Positions 49,734 to 59,167 of a stretch of DNA of 62,627 bases are shown piece by piece (position 1 is the first letter of the stretch; each line of letters starts with the position of its first letter). The translations under genes and the position numbers were made by a program. Origin of the DNA: Mollicutes bacterium (GTDB lineage: Bacteria > Bacillota_I > Bacilli_A > Izemoplasmatales > Izemoplasmataceae); the NCBI GenBank assembly GCA_003552925.1, contig PUOX01000070.1, forward strand, positions 1-62,627, given 5' to 3'. The notes under the pieces were generated by a model. The model searched no databases, was not told the origin of the DNA, and saw only the letters and a program-made list of their open reading frames with translations.

Positions 49734-50921
49734 ATGAAAAAGTCCCATCGCCTCGGTCTTGACATCCTGAAAACATTGAACGACGCCGGCTACGAAGCGT
49801 ACTTTGTCGGCGGTTTTGTGCGCGACTTTCTTTTGTGCGGCGAGACCGGCGACATCGACATCACGACCAACGCCCGCCCGGAAGATATCGAAAGGCTCTT
49901 TGACAAAGTCGTGGCGACCGGCAGGTCGTTCGGGACGATGACCATCGTCAAAGACGGCTTGCATTTCGAAGTGACGACTTACCGCAAGGAGACCACCTAC
50001 GACAACCATCGCCATCCCGACGCCATCCGTTTCGCCGACACGCTGGAAGAAGACCTCTCACGCCGCGATTTCACCGTCAATCAACTCGTCATGGACAAAG
50101 ACGGAAACGTCAAGGATTTCTACGGCGGAAAAGAGGACTTGAAGCGGCGAAGCCTGCGCACCATCGGCGAAGCGTCCGAACGTTTTTCGGAAGACGCGCT
50201 AAGGATGCTGCGGGCGTTTCGTTTCATGGCCAAGCTCAACTTTACGCTTGAAGAAAATACACGCAAGGCCATTACAAACCATAAGGACTTGATCCGCAAA
50301 ATCTCAATCGAGCGCGTTCAAGACGAGCTTTTCAAGCTCTTTGAAGCCCCCTATAAACAAGATGCGCTTCAAGCGATGGTCGAAACCGGCTTCGCCGGCG
50401 CTTTGTACGGCTATGAAAAAGGTTTTGACCGCCTAGCGGGAAGCGCGCACGATTATGGCGCGCTTGAAGCGTTTGCGGTGTTGCACATTGTCGACGGGCT
50501 CGACGAGGAACTTTGGCGTCTCCCGAACAAGTTTCTAGAAGCCGTCAAACAAATCGAAAGCCTCCATATGCAAACGGATAAGGCCCAGTTTACCCCCGAG
50601 GCTCTCTTTCATTTCGGCGTAAAACGCTGTCTGCAAGCCGACAAGGTCAACCGAATCATGGGGCGCGAAACCCAGCAAGCCCGCATCGAAAAGCTGGAAA
50701 AGACGCTGCCGATCCGCGGGGTGCACGATTTGCCCTACCGCGGCGCCGACATCGCCAAAATCGTGCCGAAAGAAAAACCGCACTACATACGCATCATTTT
50801 GGACACTTTGCTGAAAAGGGTGCTGAACGAAGAGGTCGAAAATGAACGCGAGGCATTGAAAGAAGAAGCGTATCGCATTTTACATTCTTTAGAGGAAAGT
50901 GAAAACAATGGTCAACTTTGA
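49734..50921 (+). CDS. cca: CCA tRNA nucleotidyltransferase
   Basis: Adds or repairs the 3' CCA of tRNAs. 395 residues. Palm: FVGGFVRDFLL and GDIDITTNA (Asp-x-Asp metal site); motif RRDFTVNQL; base-selection region EDALRMLRAFRFMAKLNF and ISIERVQDELFK. A C-terminal tail of moderate length belongs to the bacterial class II type. Overlaps the pullulanase gene by 14 bases. Confidence 0.95.
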   Translation: MKKSHRLGLDILKTLNDAGYEAYFVGGFVRDFLLCGETGDIDITTNARPEDIERLFDKVVATGRSFGTMTIVKDGLHFEVTTYRKETTYDNHRHPDAIRFADTLEEDLSRRDFTVNQLVMDKDGNVKDFYGGKEDLKRRSLRTIGEASERFSEDALRMLRAFRFMAKLNFTLEENTRKAITNHKDLIRKISIERVQDELFKLFEAPYKQDALQAMVETGFAGALYGYEKGFDRLAGSAHDYGALEAFAVLHIVDGLDEELWRLPNKFLEAVKQIESLHMQTDKAQFTPEALFHFGVKRCLQADKVNRIMGRETQQARIEKLEKTLPIRGVHDLPYRGADIAKIVPKEKPHYIRIILDTLLKRVLNEEVENEREALKEEAYRILHSLEESENNGQL

Positions 50922-52992
50922 AGCGTTTCATGAAGATTTCCGCACCATCAGTTTGCTCGTGCCCGAAACACGCGGTGAACCCACCCGATTTGAAGTGTCT
51001 TCTTCGGAAGAGACGCTGCCGCTTGAAATCCGCAAGAAAGTCAACATTGAAGGCGGGTACAAATACACCCTCACCTACGAAGGCTTCATTTTTTTAAACC
51101 GCATTTACAAAGTCACCGACGACCTCGGACACGAATGCGAGCTTAGAAGCGGCGAAATCGTCCGCACCGAGATGTTCGACAGCCTGTATTATTACGACGG
51201 CGACGATTTGGGCGTCACGTATTCCAAGTCCTCCACGACGTTCAAGTTGTGGACCCCGGTCGCCAAAGAAGTCAACCTCGTATGGAAAAAGAACGGAGCG
51301 TTTACAAAGACGCCGCTTCGCTACGAAAACCAAGGGGTTTGGAGTTTGACCCTGCAAGGGGACTTGGAAAAGACCCCCTATTACTACGAAGCGTATGTGA
51401 ACGGCGAGACCCGTTCGTTTTTGGACCCCTACGCCGTCGCTTCGGCCGCCAACGGAAAATACAACTACGTCATCGATTACACCAAGACCCATACCATGCA
51501 TAACGAGCGCATCGGCGTTTCCGGCACTGACGCCATCGTGTATGAAGCGAGTATTCGCGACCTCACGCGGGACCCTGCCCTCAACGCGCAAAACCCTTCG
51601 ACCTACTCCGCTTTTTCAACAAGCGGCCTGAAAACGCCCGGTGGACATCCTGCGGGGTTTGACTATCTTCGTTCTTTGGGCGTCAGCCACATCCAAATCC
51701 TCCCCTTTTATGATTTCGAGGGCGTGGATGAGACCAAGCCCTTCAAACACTACAACTGGGGCTACAACCCCTCGCAATACAACGTGCCGGAAGGGTCGTA
51801 TTCGACCGACCCGGACGATCCCTACCGCCGCATCGACGAACTGAAAGAAACCATTGACAAACTGCACAAAGCCGGACTCGGCGTCGTGATGGACGTTGTC
51901 TACAACCACGTCTACAAAGTCGAGACCTTTCCCTTTGCGAACATGGTCCCGGGCTATTTCTACCGCGTCGACAAGCACGGCTATTTAAGCGATGCGAGCG
52001 GATGCGGCAACGACTTGGCCACCGAACGGAGGATGGTCCGCAAGTTCATCGTCGATTCGGTGATGCATTGGGCGAAAGAGTTCGCCATAGACGGGTTCCG
52101 CTTCGATATCATGGGCATCATCGATTTGGAAACCATGCACTTCGTCCGCCAAAAACTCGAACGTTTGGATGAAAACATCATGGTCTACGGCGAAGGCTGG
52201 AAAATTCCTTCTCCCTTGCCTTTTGAAAAGTTGGCCCACATGCACAACGACAACGCTCTTTACAACATCGGCTTCTTTAACGATCTCGCCAGAGAAAACA
52301 TCAAGGGCTCCACGTTCAACCTCAAAGACAAAGGGTACGCGCTCGGCCACAAGGGCAGAGGCGAAACCTTGAAAGCGATCATGCGGGGCAGCACGTTCGT
52401 CCACGGCGGCATCAAATACCCCGCGCAATCGATCAACTACGTCGAATGCCACGACGACCACACCTTCTACGACAAAGCCAAGGCCGCCTTGCCCAAGACC
52501 CCGAAAAAAGACCGTCTGAAGATGCAAAAGCTCGCCACGAGCATGGTCTTGCTTGCGCAAGGGGTGCCGTTCATCCACGCCGGACAGGAATTCTACCGCA
52601 GCAAAAAAGGCGTGAAGAATTCCTACAAAAGCCCCGACAGCGTCAACATGATCCACTGGCGCGATGTGGACGAACACGCCCAAGACATCGACGACTTCCG
52701 CCGCCTAGTGAAATTGCGCAAAAACCACAAACTTTTCCGCCTGCAAAACGCAGGCTACATACGCACGCACACCCGCATCCACATCAACCAAACCGGCACG
52801 ATGCTTTACGAGCTCTTTGACGAACAAGAGCACCTGCTGTGCGTGTTCAAAAACTGCAAGCAAAAAGAAGCCCTTCCCCTAGAAGCCGACTACGAGCTGC
52901 TTTACCATTCGCTTGAAGAACCCCCACTCCAAGAACGAACGCTTCACTTGCGGGATATCGGCACCACGGTACTTAGAAAGCAGAAAGGATGA
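50908..52992 (+). CDS. pulA: Type I pullulanase (glycogen/alpha-glucan debranching)
   Basis: 694 residues, cytoplasmic, no signal peptide. N-terminal carbohydrate-binding fold (about 1-180), then GH13: YNWGYNPSQYNVPEG (diagnostic pullulanase motif), VMDVVYNHV, GFRFDIMGII (catalytic nucleophile Asp), VYGEGW (acid Glu) and ECHDDHTFYD (transition-state Asp). Hydrolyses alpha-1,6 branches of glycogen or pullulan. ATG 50908 preferred; GTG 50899 is an alternative too near AGAGGA. Neighbouring genes are not carbohydrate genes. Confidence 0.95.
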   Translation: MVNFEAFHEDFRTISLLVPETRGEPTRFEVSSSEETLPLEIRKKVNIEGGYKYTLTYEGFIFLNRIYKVTDDLGHECELRSGEIVRTEMFDSLYYYDGDDLGVTYSKSSTTFKLWTPVAKEVNLVWKKNGAFTKTPLRYENQGVWSLTLQGDLEKTPYYYEAYVNGETRSFLDPYAVASAANGKYNYVIDYTKTHTMHNERIGVSGTDAIVYEASIRDLTRDPALNAQNPSTYSAFSTSGLKTPGGHPAGFDYLRSLGVSHIQILPFYDFEGVDETKPFKHYNWGYNPSQYNVPEGSYSTDPDDPYRRIDELKETIDKLHKAGLGVVMDVVYNHVYKVETFPFANMVPGYFYRVDKHGYLSDASGCGNDLATERRMVRKFIVDSVMHWAKEFAIDGFRFDIMGIIDLETMHFVRQKLERLDENIMVYGEGWKIPSPLPFEKLAHMHNDNALYNIGFFNDLARENIKGSTFNLKDKGYALGHKGRGETLKAIMRGSTFVHGGIKYPAQSINYVECHDDHTFYDKAKAALPKTPKKDRLKMQKLATSMVLLAQGVPFIHAGQEFYRSKKGVKNSYKSPDSVNMIHWRDVDEHAQDIDDFRRLVKLRKNHKLFRLQNAGYIRTHTRIHINQTGTMLYELFDEQEHLLCVFKNCKQKEALPLEADYELLYHSLEEPPLQERTLHLRDIGTTVLRKQKG

Positions 52993-52997
52993 AACCC

Positions 52998-53915
52998 GTG
53001 AAAAAATTCTACGCCAAAATCGACAGCTACAACCAAACCACCTATGAAACCAACACGCTCTCGGTCCTTTTAGCCGATGAGACGCGGCTGACGCTTCGCA
53101 TCGACGAAAGTGAAACCGTCAAAGAAGAGGAAGTCTATTATTTCGAGGCGAAGCCGATCGAGTTCAAAGGACGCGAGCAATACCTTGTCGAAACGTATCG
53201 CCATATTTCCGCCTGCGACATCGGCCTAGAAGAAAAAATCCGCATCATGCGGGAGTTCTACCGGTTCGCCCCGGTCGATGTGAGCCGCTCGAAACAAACC
53301 GTCGAACGCTACTTGGCGGCGATTGAGAATCCTGTCGTCAAAACCATCACCGACAATCTCTACGAACAGTACAAAGAGGCCTTTTACCTCTATCCCGCCG
53401 CGACCCGCTTCCACCATGCCTATATCGGCGGCGTCGCCCACCACACGGCCACCATGCTCACCTTGAGCGACGGCCTGGTGAAGACGTATCCGTTTTTGGA
53501 CCACGACCTTTTGATCTCCGGAATCCTGTTGCACGATCTTTTCAAAACCGTCGAACTCTCCAACTACTACGCCCCTGAATACACCAAAGAGGGCCGCTTG
53601 CTCGGCCATATCGTCATGGGCAGCGAAGCGATCGGCGAAACCGCCCGCAAGCACGGCCTCTACGAGGAAGAAGAACGGACCCTCCTGCAGCATATGCTGC
53701 TGTCGCACCATTACTACGGCAACTTCGGGTCTCCGAAAAAGCCCAACATTCCCGAAGCGCTCGCCTTGCACTTCATCGACAACATCGATTCGAAATTCGC
53801 CGTTTTAGGCGAAGCTCTTGAAGAAATCGAACCCGGCGAATTCACCTCCCCCCTCGGGGTTTTGGACCGGGAGCGCTATTACAAGGCCAAACGAACCAAA
53901 CACAGAAAAAAATAG
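52998..53915 (+). CDS. yhaM: YhaM-like 3'-5' exoribonuclease, OB-HD
   Basis: 305 residues: an OB-like N-terminal part (about 1-100), then an HD domain with HHAYIGGVAHHTATML, ISGILLHDLFK (HD pair), LLGHIVMGSEAI and LSHHYYGNFGSP, the YhaM pattern. YhaM trims RNA and single-stranded DNA ends with metal. GTG 52998 selected: AAAGGA is 8 bases upstream; ATG 52989 overlaps that site. Overlapping or touching the pullulanase stop, so co-transcribed with cca and pulA. Confidence 0.9.
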   Translation: MKKFYAKIDSYNQTTYETNTLSVLLADETRLTLRIDESETVKEEEVYYFEAKPIEFKGREQYLVETYRHISACDIGLEEKIRIMREFYRFAPVDVSRSKQTVERYLAAIENPVVKTITDNLYEQYKEAFYLYPAATRFHHAYIGGVAHHTATMLTLSDGLVKTYPFLDHDLLISGILLHDLFKTVELSNYYAPEYTKEGRLLGHIVMGSEAIGETARKHGLYEEEERTLLQHMLLSHHYYGNFGSPKKPNIPEALALHFIDNIDSKFAVLGEALEEIEPGEFTSPLGVLDRERYYKAKRTKHRKK

Positions 53916-53941
53916 ACAAACGGTGTTCTCTGTGTTATACT
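53913..53941 (+). promoter_or_regulatory. Promoter of L25/Ctc gene
   Basis: TAGACA (overlaps yhaM stop), 17-base spacer, TATACT at 53936-53941. Confidence 0.65.
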
Positions 53942-53993
53942 CGTTAAGTGACAAATTGCGAAAGACGCCAGCGAAAGATAGAGGAGTGAAAGC

Positions 53994-54638
53994 ATGAAAC
54001 TGGAAAAACGTACGGAGAAACTCAAAAAGGTTCGCGAACAAAAGCTTGTTCCCGGAATCGTATACGGCAAAGACATCGAAAGCACCCCGGTGCAAACAGC
54101 GTTCAAAGATTTTGCCGATGCGTATTCGGAGTATGGTATGAGTATGACCTTCAAGGCCAAACTCGGCCGCAAGACCCACCAAGTGTATTTCAAGGAAGTA
54201 CAAGTGGACCCCTTGCGCCAAAACCACGTACTGCATTTCGACCTGCAAAAAGTCAGCGCGACGGACAAAATCAGCGCCGAAATCCCCGTCGAGCTTATCA
54301 ATAAAGACGAAGTCGAAGAACGTGGCCTCGTTGTCGAGCTCATCGCCTCGACCATCGAAACCGAGTTCCCCGCCGGCGAAGGTATCAGCAACTTTGAACT
54401 CGACGTCTCCGGACTTGAAGGAAACGACGCTTTATACGTAAGCGACCTCGACCTTCCCGAAGGCTTCAAAGTGTTGGCTCCCGAAGACAAGATCATCGTC
54501 AGCATCTCTTATCCGCAAGAGGAAGAAGAGATTGAAGAAGAAGTCGACGAAGACGAAGAACTTGAAGTCGAAGCCATCAAGCAAAAAGACGAAGACGAAG
54601 AAGAATCCGACGAAGATTCCGAAGAAAAAGAAGAGTAA
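53994..54638 (+). CDS. rplY: Ribosomal protein bL25, Ctc-type
   Basis: 214 residues: N-terminal L25 domain that binds 5S rRNA (VPGIVYGKDIEST; FKEVQVDPLRQNHVLHFDL) and a C-terminal beta domain (LVVELIASTIETEF; FELDVSGLEGNDALYVSDL). Ctc-type length is about 200. The last 40 residues are nearly all Glu/Asp, an unusually long acidic tail. GAGGAG-type site before ATG. Confidence 0.93.
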   Translation: MKLEKRTEKLKKVREQKLVPGIVYGKDIESTPVQTAFKDFADAYSEYGMSMTFKAKLGRKTHQVYFKEVQVDPLRQNHVLHFDLQKVSATDKISAEIPVELINKDEVEERGLVVELIASTIETEFPAGEGISNFELDVSGLEGNDALYVSDLDLPEGFKVLAPEDKIIVSISYPQEEEEIEEEVDEDEELEVEAIKQKDEDEEESDEDSEEKEE

Positions 54639-54643
54639 TTCTT

Positions 54644-54668
54644 GCCCCGCCTTACGGCGGGGTTTTTC
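54644..54668 (+). terminator. Terminator of L25/Ctc gene
   Basis: CCCCGCC-TTAC-GGCGGGG stem and T-run. Confidence 0.9.
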
Positions 54669-54672
54669 TTTG

Positions 54673-54703
54673 GCAAAAAAAAGAGCCTCGTCGGAGGCTC
54701 TTT
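54673..54703 (-). terminator. Terminator of foldase-like gene
   Basis: AAAGAGCCTC / GAGGCTCTTT hairpin with T-run on minus strand, 3 bases after the stop. Confidence 0.85.
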
Positions 54704-54706
54704 CAA

Positions 54707-57166
54707 TCAATCGAGTTTGGGGAACTGCGTGCGGTGGAACAAATCCCGCACGGTTTCGAACATGTTGAGGTGGTGCTCCTCGTTTTCGGCGAACGTGAAC
54801 TCGCCTTCAAGGATTTCGTCGATCAACAAGATGGAGAAGTTGATGTTGCTGTAGAAACGGCCGTACATGGTTTTGAAATACGCTTCGATTGCTTCTTCCA
54901 CATGGTCGGGAAGTTTGACGTCGCTCTCGCCGTCACGGCGGTCTTCGACGCGCATCCGGGCGTAAAGCTCGAGTTGTGCAAGGTTGGGCATGCTGTCGGC
55001 GTTTTCTAAGCCTTCGGTATAGTCGCCTTCGCCGTCGAATTCGGCGGAGGGTTTTTCAAACTCCGGGCCTTTTTCGGCGCGGACGAAATAGTATTGGTGC
55101 TGGGTCTTGGCCAAACGTCTGCCGATGAATTCGTCTTCGTCGATGTTTTCATCTCGTTGGTACGCTTCGTAGATGTCTTGGTACAGTTCCAAGAGCGCCG
55201 CGTCCAAGTCTTTGGCCTTTTCGTAATCCATATCGCCTTTGTTTTCATGGGCGATGCGGATGCCGGCGTTTTTGAAGCGGGCCCAGCGGCTGTAATCGTC
55301 GTCGTTTTCGTCTTCACCGCGCAAGGCGCGTTGGTATTCGGTGGCGATTTCGCTTAGGGTTTTGTCTTCCGCGGCCTGTTTCAGTTCTTCTTCAAGATGG
55401 ACCAGAAGGGTTTCGAAGTCGCTGCGCTCCGCGGCGTCAAGACTGTCGAGGTACGCCTCGATGTCGTCTTCCATGAAGTCGTCGTTCATGTCGATGTAGA
55501 TGCGGATATGGCGAATCTTGAGCGAGAAGTAGTTGTCGTAGTAATCCTCGACATAAGGCAAGGCGTCTTCTAAGTCGACACGGTCGAGCAAATAGTCGCC
55601 CCGGAGGTGTTCGGCCAAACGCTTCGTCAAATAGCTTTCTTCGGTCGCGATGCCGTATTGGAGTTCGAAGAACACGCGCCAATCGATGCCGAACTGTACG
55701 GCTTGTTGTTTTTCTTGGCTCAACTCTCGGCGCCAGTCGCGGAAGAGCTGGCTGCGGTTTTCAAAGACGTTGCGGTTGTCGCCGAAATGATTGGAGAAGT
55801 AATCGCTGTGCAGCAAATACTGCTCTTTGATGAGTTCGGTGGAATAAAGCGCGCCGATTCTTTTGGCAAGATAGTCGAAGAACTCATCCACCGTCACGTT
55901 GAAATCGTCAAGCGATGCGATGTGTTTGCCGTCGTAGTCCTCGGAATAGAGTTCGCGGCGGGTTTGGAATTGCTGCTGGTAGCTCATGGCGATGCCTTCG
56001 TCGTAAATGGTGAGGCCTTTTTCTTCATGGAGATGCTTGAACGCTTCGACGATTTGACTGTCACCAACGAGGTTTTCGATGTAGCGTTCACGAAGCGCGG
56101 TGATTTCTTCGGTTTCGACTTCTTCAAACGCAGGAACCTCTTCGCGGTCAAAGACAAAGAAGAGGAAACGGTCGCCGCCTAAAGATTTGGATTCTCTCGA
56201 ATAAGGCTTGTCTTCATCTTCGTCTTCAACGTTCAAGGTGTTGAAAAGGTAGTCCGCCATGTTCGCATACGCAGTGTTGTCGCGTTCTGCGGCAAGTTCT
56301 TGCAGTTCGCGCTGGTTGTAGCGGAAATGCTCGTGTTCAAGGGCAATCAAGTCTTCGATGGAACTGTTTTCGTCAATGGTGCCGCGATAGGGATTTAAGT
56401 AGTTGTACATCTTCAAGTAGTATTCCAGCACTTGATCGTCGTCTAGGGCTTCGGTGTTGTCCTCGTCGAAATCGTCGACGTCTCCGATCGGCTCTTCGCC
56501 GGTGTAAAGGCCCCACCCGCCTTCAAAGTCTTCAACGAGGTTGAAGTGCTTCAAGACGTTGCGGTATTCCGTTGCGCTGTTGAAGCGCAAGGGGATGGCG
56601 TGCAAATCGCCCATCTCGTAGTCGTAGTAGTATTCGGAAAGGTCTTGGGTGGAAATGTAGAAAATGGAATCCACATCGTCGGTGGTCTCGTAAAGCTCGA
56701 CGGTATAGGCTTCTTTTGCGAGACGAAGACGGATGAACGTCTTTTCGCTTTCTTCGTCGTCGGGGTCGTAGCCGGCCATGACGACAAGGTCTCTATAGTC
56801 TTGTTCCATTTGTTCTTTTTCCGCTTCGGTGAGGTGTTCGATTTCAACCGGGTCGGTGGTTTCATACGTCAAGTACTTGATCTCCTCGTCGATTTCCTCG
56901 TCGGTAATGTTGTCCATATACTCGGCAAGAAGTTTCTCGTCGATGAGGTTTGCAAGCTGCATCATGCCGTCCGCCGCTTTCATGCGGGTATAGAGATCGC
57001 CGTTGGTGATCTCGATGCCGTTATACGTCATGAAAACTTCGTCGGGATTGGAAACCATCGGTCTCTCATCGTCGCCGATTAAGAAATTGCAGGCCACGGC
57101 GGAACCGATGATGGCCAACAACAAGGTCAACACGATGAGTCCGCGTTTGATGATTAAGCTGTCCAT
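54707..57166 (-). CDS. Large exported SurA/PrsA-like foldase candidate
   Basis: 819 residues. One N-terminal membrane segment (IVLTLLLAIIGSAVACNFL); the Cys26 is not in a perfect lipobox, so anchoring may be by the helix. Residues 40-150 resemble the SurA/PrsA N-terminal chaperone (YNGIEITNGDLYTRMK, LANLIDEKLLAEYM). A middle section (about 555-640) has IRHIRIYIDMNDDFME, similar to a degenerate PPIase start. The rest is helical, Glu/Asp/Tyr-rich and without name. At 819 residues it is far longer than PrsA (about 290), so it may be a tethered periplasm-like holdase. AGGAGTG precedes ATG. Confidence 0.68.
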   Translation of the reverse strand: MDSLIIKRGLIVLTLLLAIIGSAVACNFLIGDDERPMVSNPDEVFMTYNGIEITNGDLYTRMKAADGMMQLANLIDEKLLAEYMDNITDEEIDEEIKYLTYETTDPVEIEHLTEAEKEQMEQDYRDLVVMAGYDPDDEESEKTFIRLRLAKEAYTVELYETTDDVDSIFYISTQDLSEYYYDYEMGDLHAIPLRFNSATEYRNVLKHFNLVEDFEGGWGLYTGEEPIGDVDDFDEDNTEALDDDQVLEYYLKMYNYLNPYRGTIDENSSIEDLIALEHEHFRYNQRELQELAAERDNTAYANMADYLFNTLNVEDEDEDKPYSRESKSLGGDRFLFFVFDREEVPAFEEVETEEITALRERYIENLVGDSQIVEAFKHLHEEKGLTIYDEGIAMSYQQQFQTRRELYSEDYDGKHIASLDDFNVTVDEFFDYLAKRIGALYSTELIKEQYLLHSDYFSNHFGDNRNVFENRSQLFRDWRRELSQEKQQAVQFGIDWRVFFELQYGIATEESYLTKRLAEHLRGDYLLDRVDLEDALPYVEDYYDNYFSLKIRHIRIYIDMNDDFMEDDIEAYLDSLDAAERSDFETLLVHLEEELKQAAEDKTLSEIATEYQRALRGEDENDDDYSRWARFKNAGIRIAHENKGDMDYEKAKDLDAALLELYQDIYEAYQRDENIDEDEFIGRRLAKTQHQYYFVRAEKGPEFEKPSAEFDGEGDYTEGLENADSMPNLAQLELYARMRVEDRRDGESDVKLPDHVEEAIEAYFKTMYGRFYSNINFSILLIDEILEGEFTFAENEEHHLNMFETVRDLFHRTQFPKLD

Positions 57167-57213
57167 GTGTAATCACTCCTAATTATTATACGCAAAAAAA
57201 ATACGCAGTATAT

Positions 57214-57242
57214 ATATTATCATTTATCACGCTATAAGACAA
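57214..57242 (-). promoter_or_regulatory. Promoter of foldase-like gene
   Basis: Minus-strand TTGTCT (57242-57237), 17-base spacer, TAATAT (57219-57214). A nearer TATAAT at 57190-57185 would leave too short a leader. Confidence 0.45.
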
Positions 57243-57296
57243 CTGAAAATGCGCAAAATTCAATGAACGACATTCGCTTGCATTAAGCAACTTTCG

Positions 57297-57324
57297 TTGC
57301 ATTTGTCGAAGCTTCGTGTATAAT
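57297..57324 (+). promoter_or_regulatory. Promoter of metallo-beta-lactamase-fold gene
   Basis: TTGCAT, 16-base spacer, TATAAT at 57319-57324; a GCAAC/GTTGC dyad at 57287-57300 overlaps the -35. Confidence 0.6.
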
Positions 57325-57348
57325 GTTTTTAGAAACGGAGGAAATGTC

Positions 57349-58128
57349 ATGGAAGCTATCGTCCTTGCCAGCGGTTCCAAAGGCAACGCCACCTATCTGA
57401 AAAAAGGCGACACCGCTCTTTTGATCGACGCCGGGATTACGCACAAAGCGTTCAAAGAACGGCTCGCGTTTCGCGAAGTCGGCTTTGAGGGTCTTGACGG
57501 ACTGCTTTTGACCCATGCCCACACCGACCACACCCGTGGCGTGAAAAGCCTGTTGAACAAAATCCCGACGACCCTTTACGCCACAGAAAGCACCTATGCG
57601 GCCGTTGCGAAAAAACTCCCCGAAAATATCCTGCATGAAGAAATCGCTCCGGATCAGCCTTTCACCGTAGGCGAGTTTTCGATTACGCCGCTCTTGCTTT
57701 CCCACGACAGCAAAACCACGCTCGGTTTTGTCATCGAAGCCGGCGGAAAACGCCTGGTATACATCACGGACACAGGCTTCATCCCCGAACTTGACTACCC
57801 CTTGATCGGCAATGCCGACATGTACATCTTCGAAGCGAACTACGATGTCGCGATGCTGTTTGAAAGCGACCGTCCCCATTATCTCAAACGCCGCATCGAC
57901 TCGGTCAAAGGCCACCTTTCTAACTCCGACAGCGCCTATTACCTCACCCAACTTGTCGGCGAAAGGACCAAAACGCTTGTTTTGGCCCACCCTTCAGAAG
58001 AATGCAACACCAAAGAACACGCCCTTGAGACGTTTGCCTCGGTGTTTGAAAGCTACGAGCTTTCGCTTGACGACTTCGACGTTGAAATCGCCGAACAAAA
58101 ACGTCCGACGAAATTGTTCAAACTATAA
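57349..58128 (+). CDS. Metallo-beta-lactamase-fold protein, YycJ/WalJ-like
   Basis: 259 residues, cytoplasmic. ASGSKGNATYL opening and THAHTDHTRGV (HxHxDH) metal site, LLLSHDSKTTLGF, YITDTGF (bridging Asp), and C-terminal VLAHPSEE(C). Closest to the YycJ/WalJ group linked to DNA processing, whose nuclease activity is described but specific role is open. ATG 57349 after GGAGG. Confidence 0.87.
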   Translation: MEAIVLASGSKGNATYLKKGDTALLIDAGITHKAFKERLAFREVGFEGLDGLLLTHAHTDHTRGVKSLLNKIPTTLYATESTYAAVAKKLPENILHEEIAPDQPFTVGEFSITPLLLSHDSKTTLGFVIEAGGKRLVYITDTGFIPELDYPLIGNADMYIFEANYDVAMLFESDRPHYLKRRIDSVKGHLSNSDSAYYLTQLVGERTKTLVLAHPSEECNTKEHALETFASVFESYELSLDDFDVEIAEQKRPTKLFKL

Positions 58129-58143
58129 TAAAGGAGTTTCTCT

Positions 58144-59016
58144 ATGACCCATGAACAGCAAATTCAAAAGACTTGCGCACGCATCTTCCAAACCGACCCC
58201 AAGAACGTGAAGCTTGTGCAGCGTTTGATGGGCGGCATGTCGAACTTCACTTACATCGTCGAAGCCGACGGCAAGAAATACACCTACCGCATCACCGGTA
58301 AAAACGCCGACAACTTCGTCGACCGCGACGTCGAAGAGTATCATCTGAAGCTGATTGAACCGCTCACGATCAACAACAACACCGTCCATTTCGACCGCCA
58401 AAACGGCGTGAAGATCGCCGAGTACGTCGAAGGCGTGCCCCTGCACGAAAAAGACCCCTACGATTACTTAGAACAAGCCGCTTCCGTGTTGAGAAAGGTT
58501 CATCATAGCGGCGAGCCGTCCATTCACGATTACGCTCCTTTTGACCGATTGAAGCAGTACGAAGACTATTTGAAAGACATGGGGCACACCCACGATGCGC
58601 GATATTGGGAATACAAAAAGGCGCTTGAAAGCCACCGTGCGTTTTTGGACCAAGGCGAGAAGACCTTGGTGCACGGCGATTCGCAAATCAGCAACTTCAT
58701 CGTCACCGCCGGCGGCCTCAAGCTCACCGATTGGGAGTTCACCGGCAACGCCGACCCCTTCCACGACATCGCCTGCTTTGGCAACAACAACTTCGACCAC
58801 GCCATCGCGCTTTTGCCTATTTATTTGCAAAGGACGCCGACCGGCGACGATTACAAACGCCTCTATCTCCGCCGCGTTTTCCAGTGCTTGCAGTGGCACA
58901 ACGTCGCCCTTTACAAAGACAAAATCGGCTTGAGCGAAGATTTGAAGGTAGACTTCGATTACGTCGGAGGGCTTTACCTAGACAAAGCCGAGGCGTTGCT
59001 TTCCAAATTGAAATAA
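58144..59016 (+). CDS. Choline/ethanolamine-kinase-like phosphotransferase (LicA family)
   Basis: 290 residues. APH/choline-kinase fold: GGMSNFTYIVEADGKKYTYRI (ATP loop and Lys equivalent), LVHGDSQISNFIV (catalytic Asp and Asn) and LTDWEFTGNADPFHDIA (metal Asp). Phosphorylates choline, ethanolamine or another hydroxyl compound; specificity unproven. AAAGGAG before ATG. Sixteen bases after the MBL-fold stop, thus likely a two-gene operon. A hairpin follows. Confidence 0.87.
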   Translation: MTHEQQIQKTCARIFQTDPKNVKLVQRLMGGMSNFTYIVEADGKKYTYRITGKNADNFVDRDVEEYHLKLIEPLTINNNTVHFDRQNGVKIAEYVEGVPLHEKDPYDYLEQAASVLRKVHHSGEPSIHDYAPFDRLKQYEDYLKDMGHTHDARYWEYKKALESHRAFLDQGEKTLVHGDSQISNFIVTAGGLKLTDWEFTGNADPFHDIACFGNNNFDHAIALLPIYLQRTPTGDDYKRLYLRRVFQCLQWHNVALYKDKIGLSEDLKVDFDYVGGLYLDKAEALLSKLK

Positions 59017-59041
59017 GCCAAAGATTTTCTAAACAGCCGGG

Positions 59042-59070
59042 AAACACTTATTATGTAAGTGTTTTCTTTT
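59042..59070 (+). terminator. Terminator of LicA-like gene
   Basis: AAACACTTA-TTATG-TAAGTGTTT stem and T-run. Confidence 0.85.
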
Positions 59071-59091
59071 ATGAAATCCTCCCATTCCCCG

Positions 59092-59120
59092 TTGTCTCTC
59101 AATGCTTCATGTTGTATAAT
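59092..59120 (+). promoter_or_regulatory. Promoter of nifJ
   Basis: TTGTCT, 17-base spacer, TATAAT at 59115-59120. Confidence 0.75.
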
Positions 59121-59167
59121 AATGCTGTATGACAAGATAGCAAAATTTTAATATGGAGGTAGTTGCA

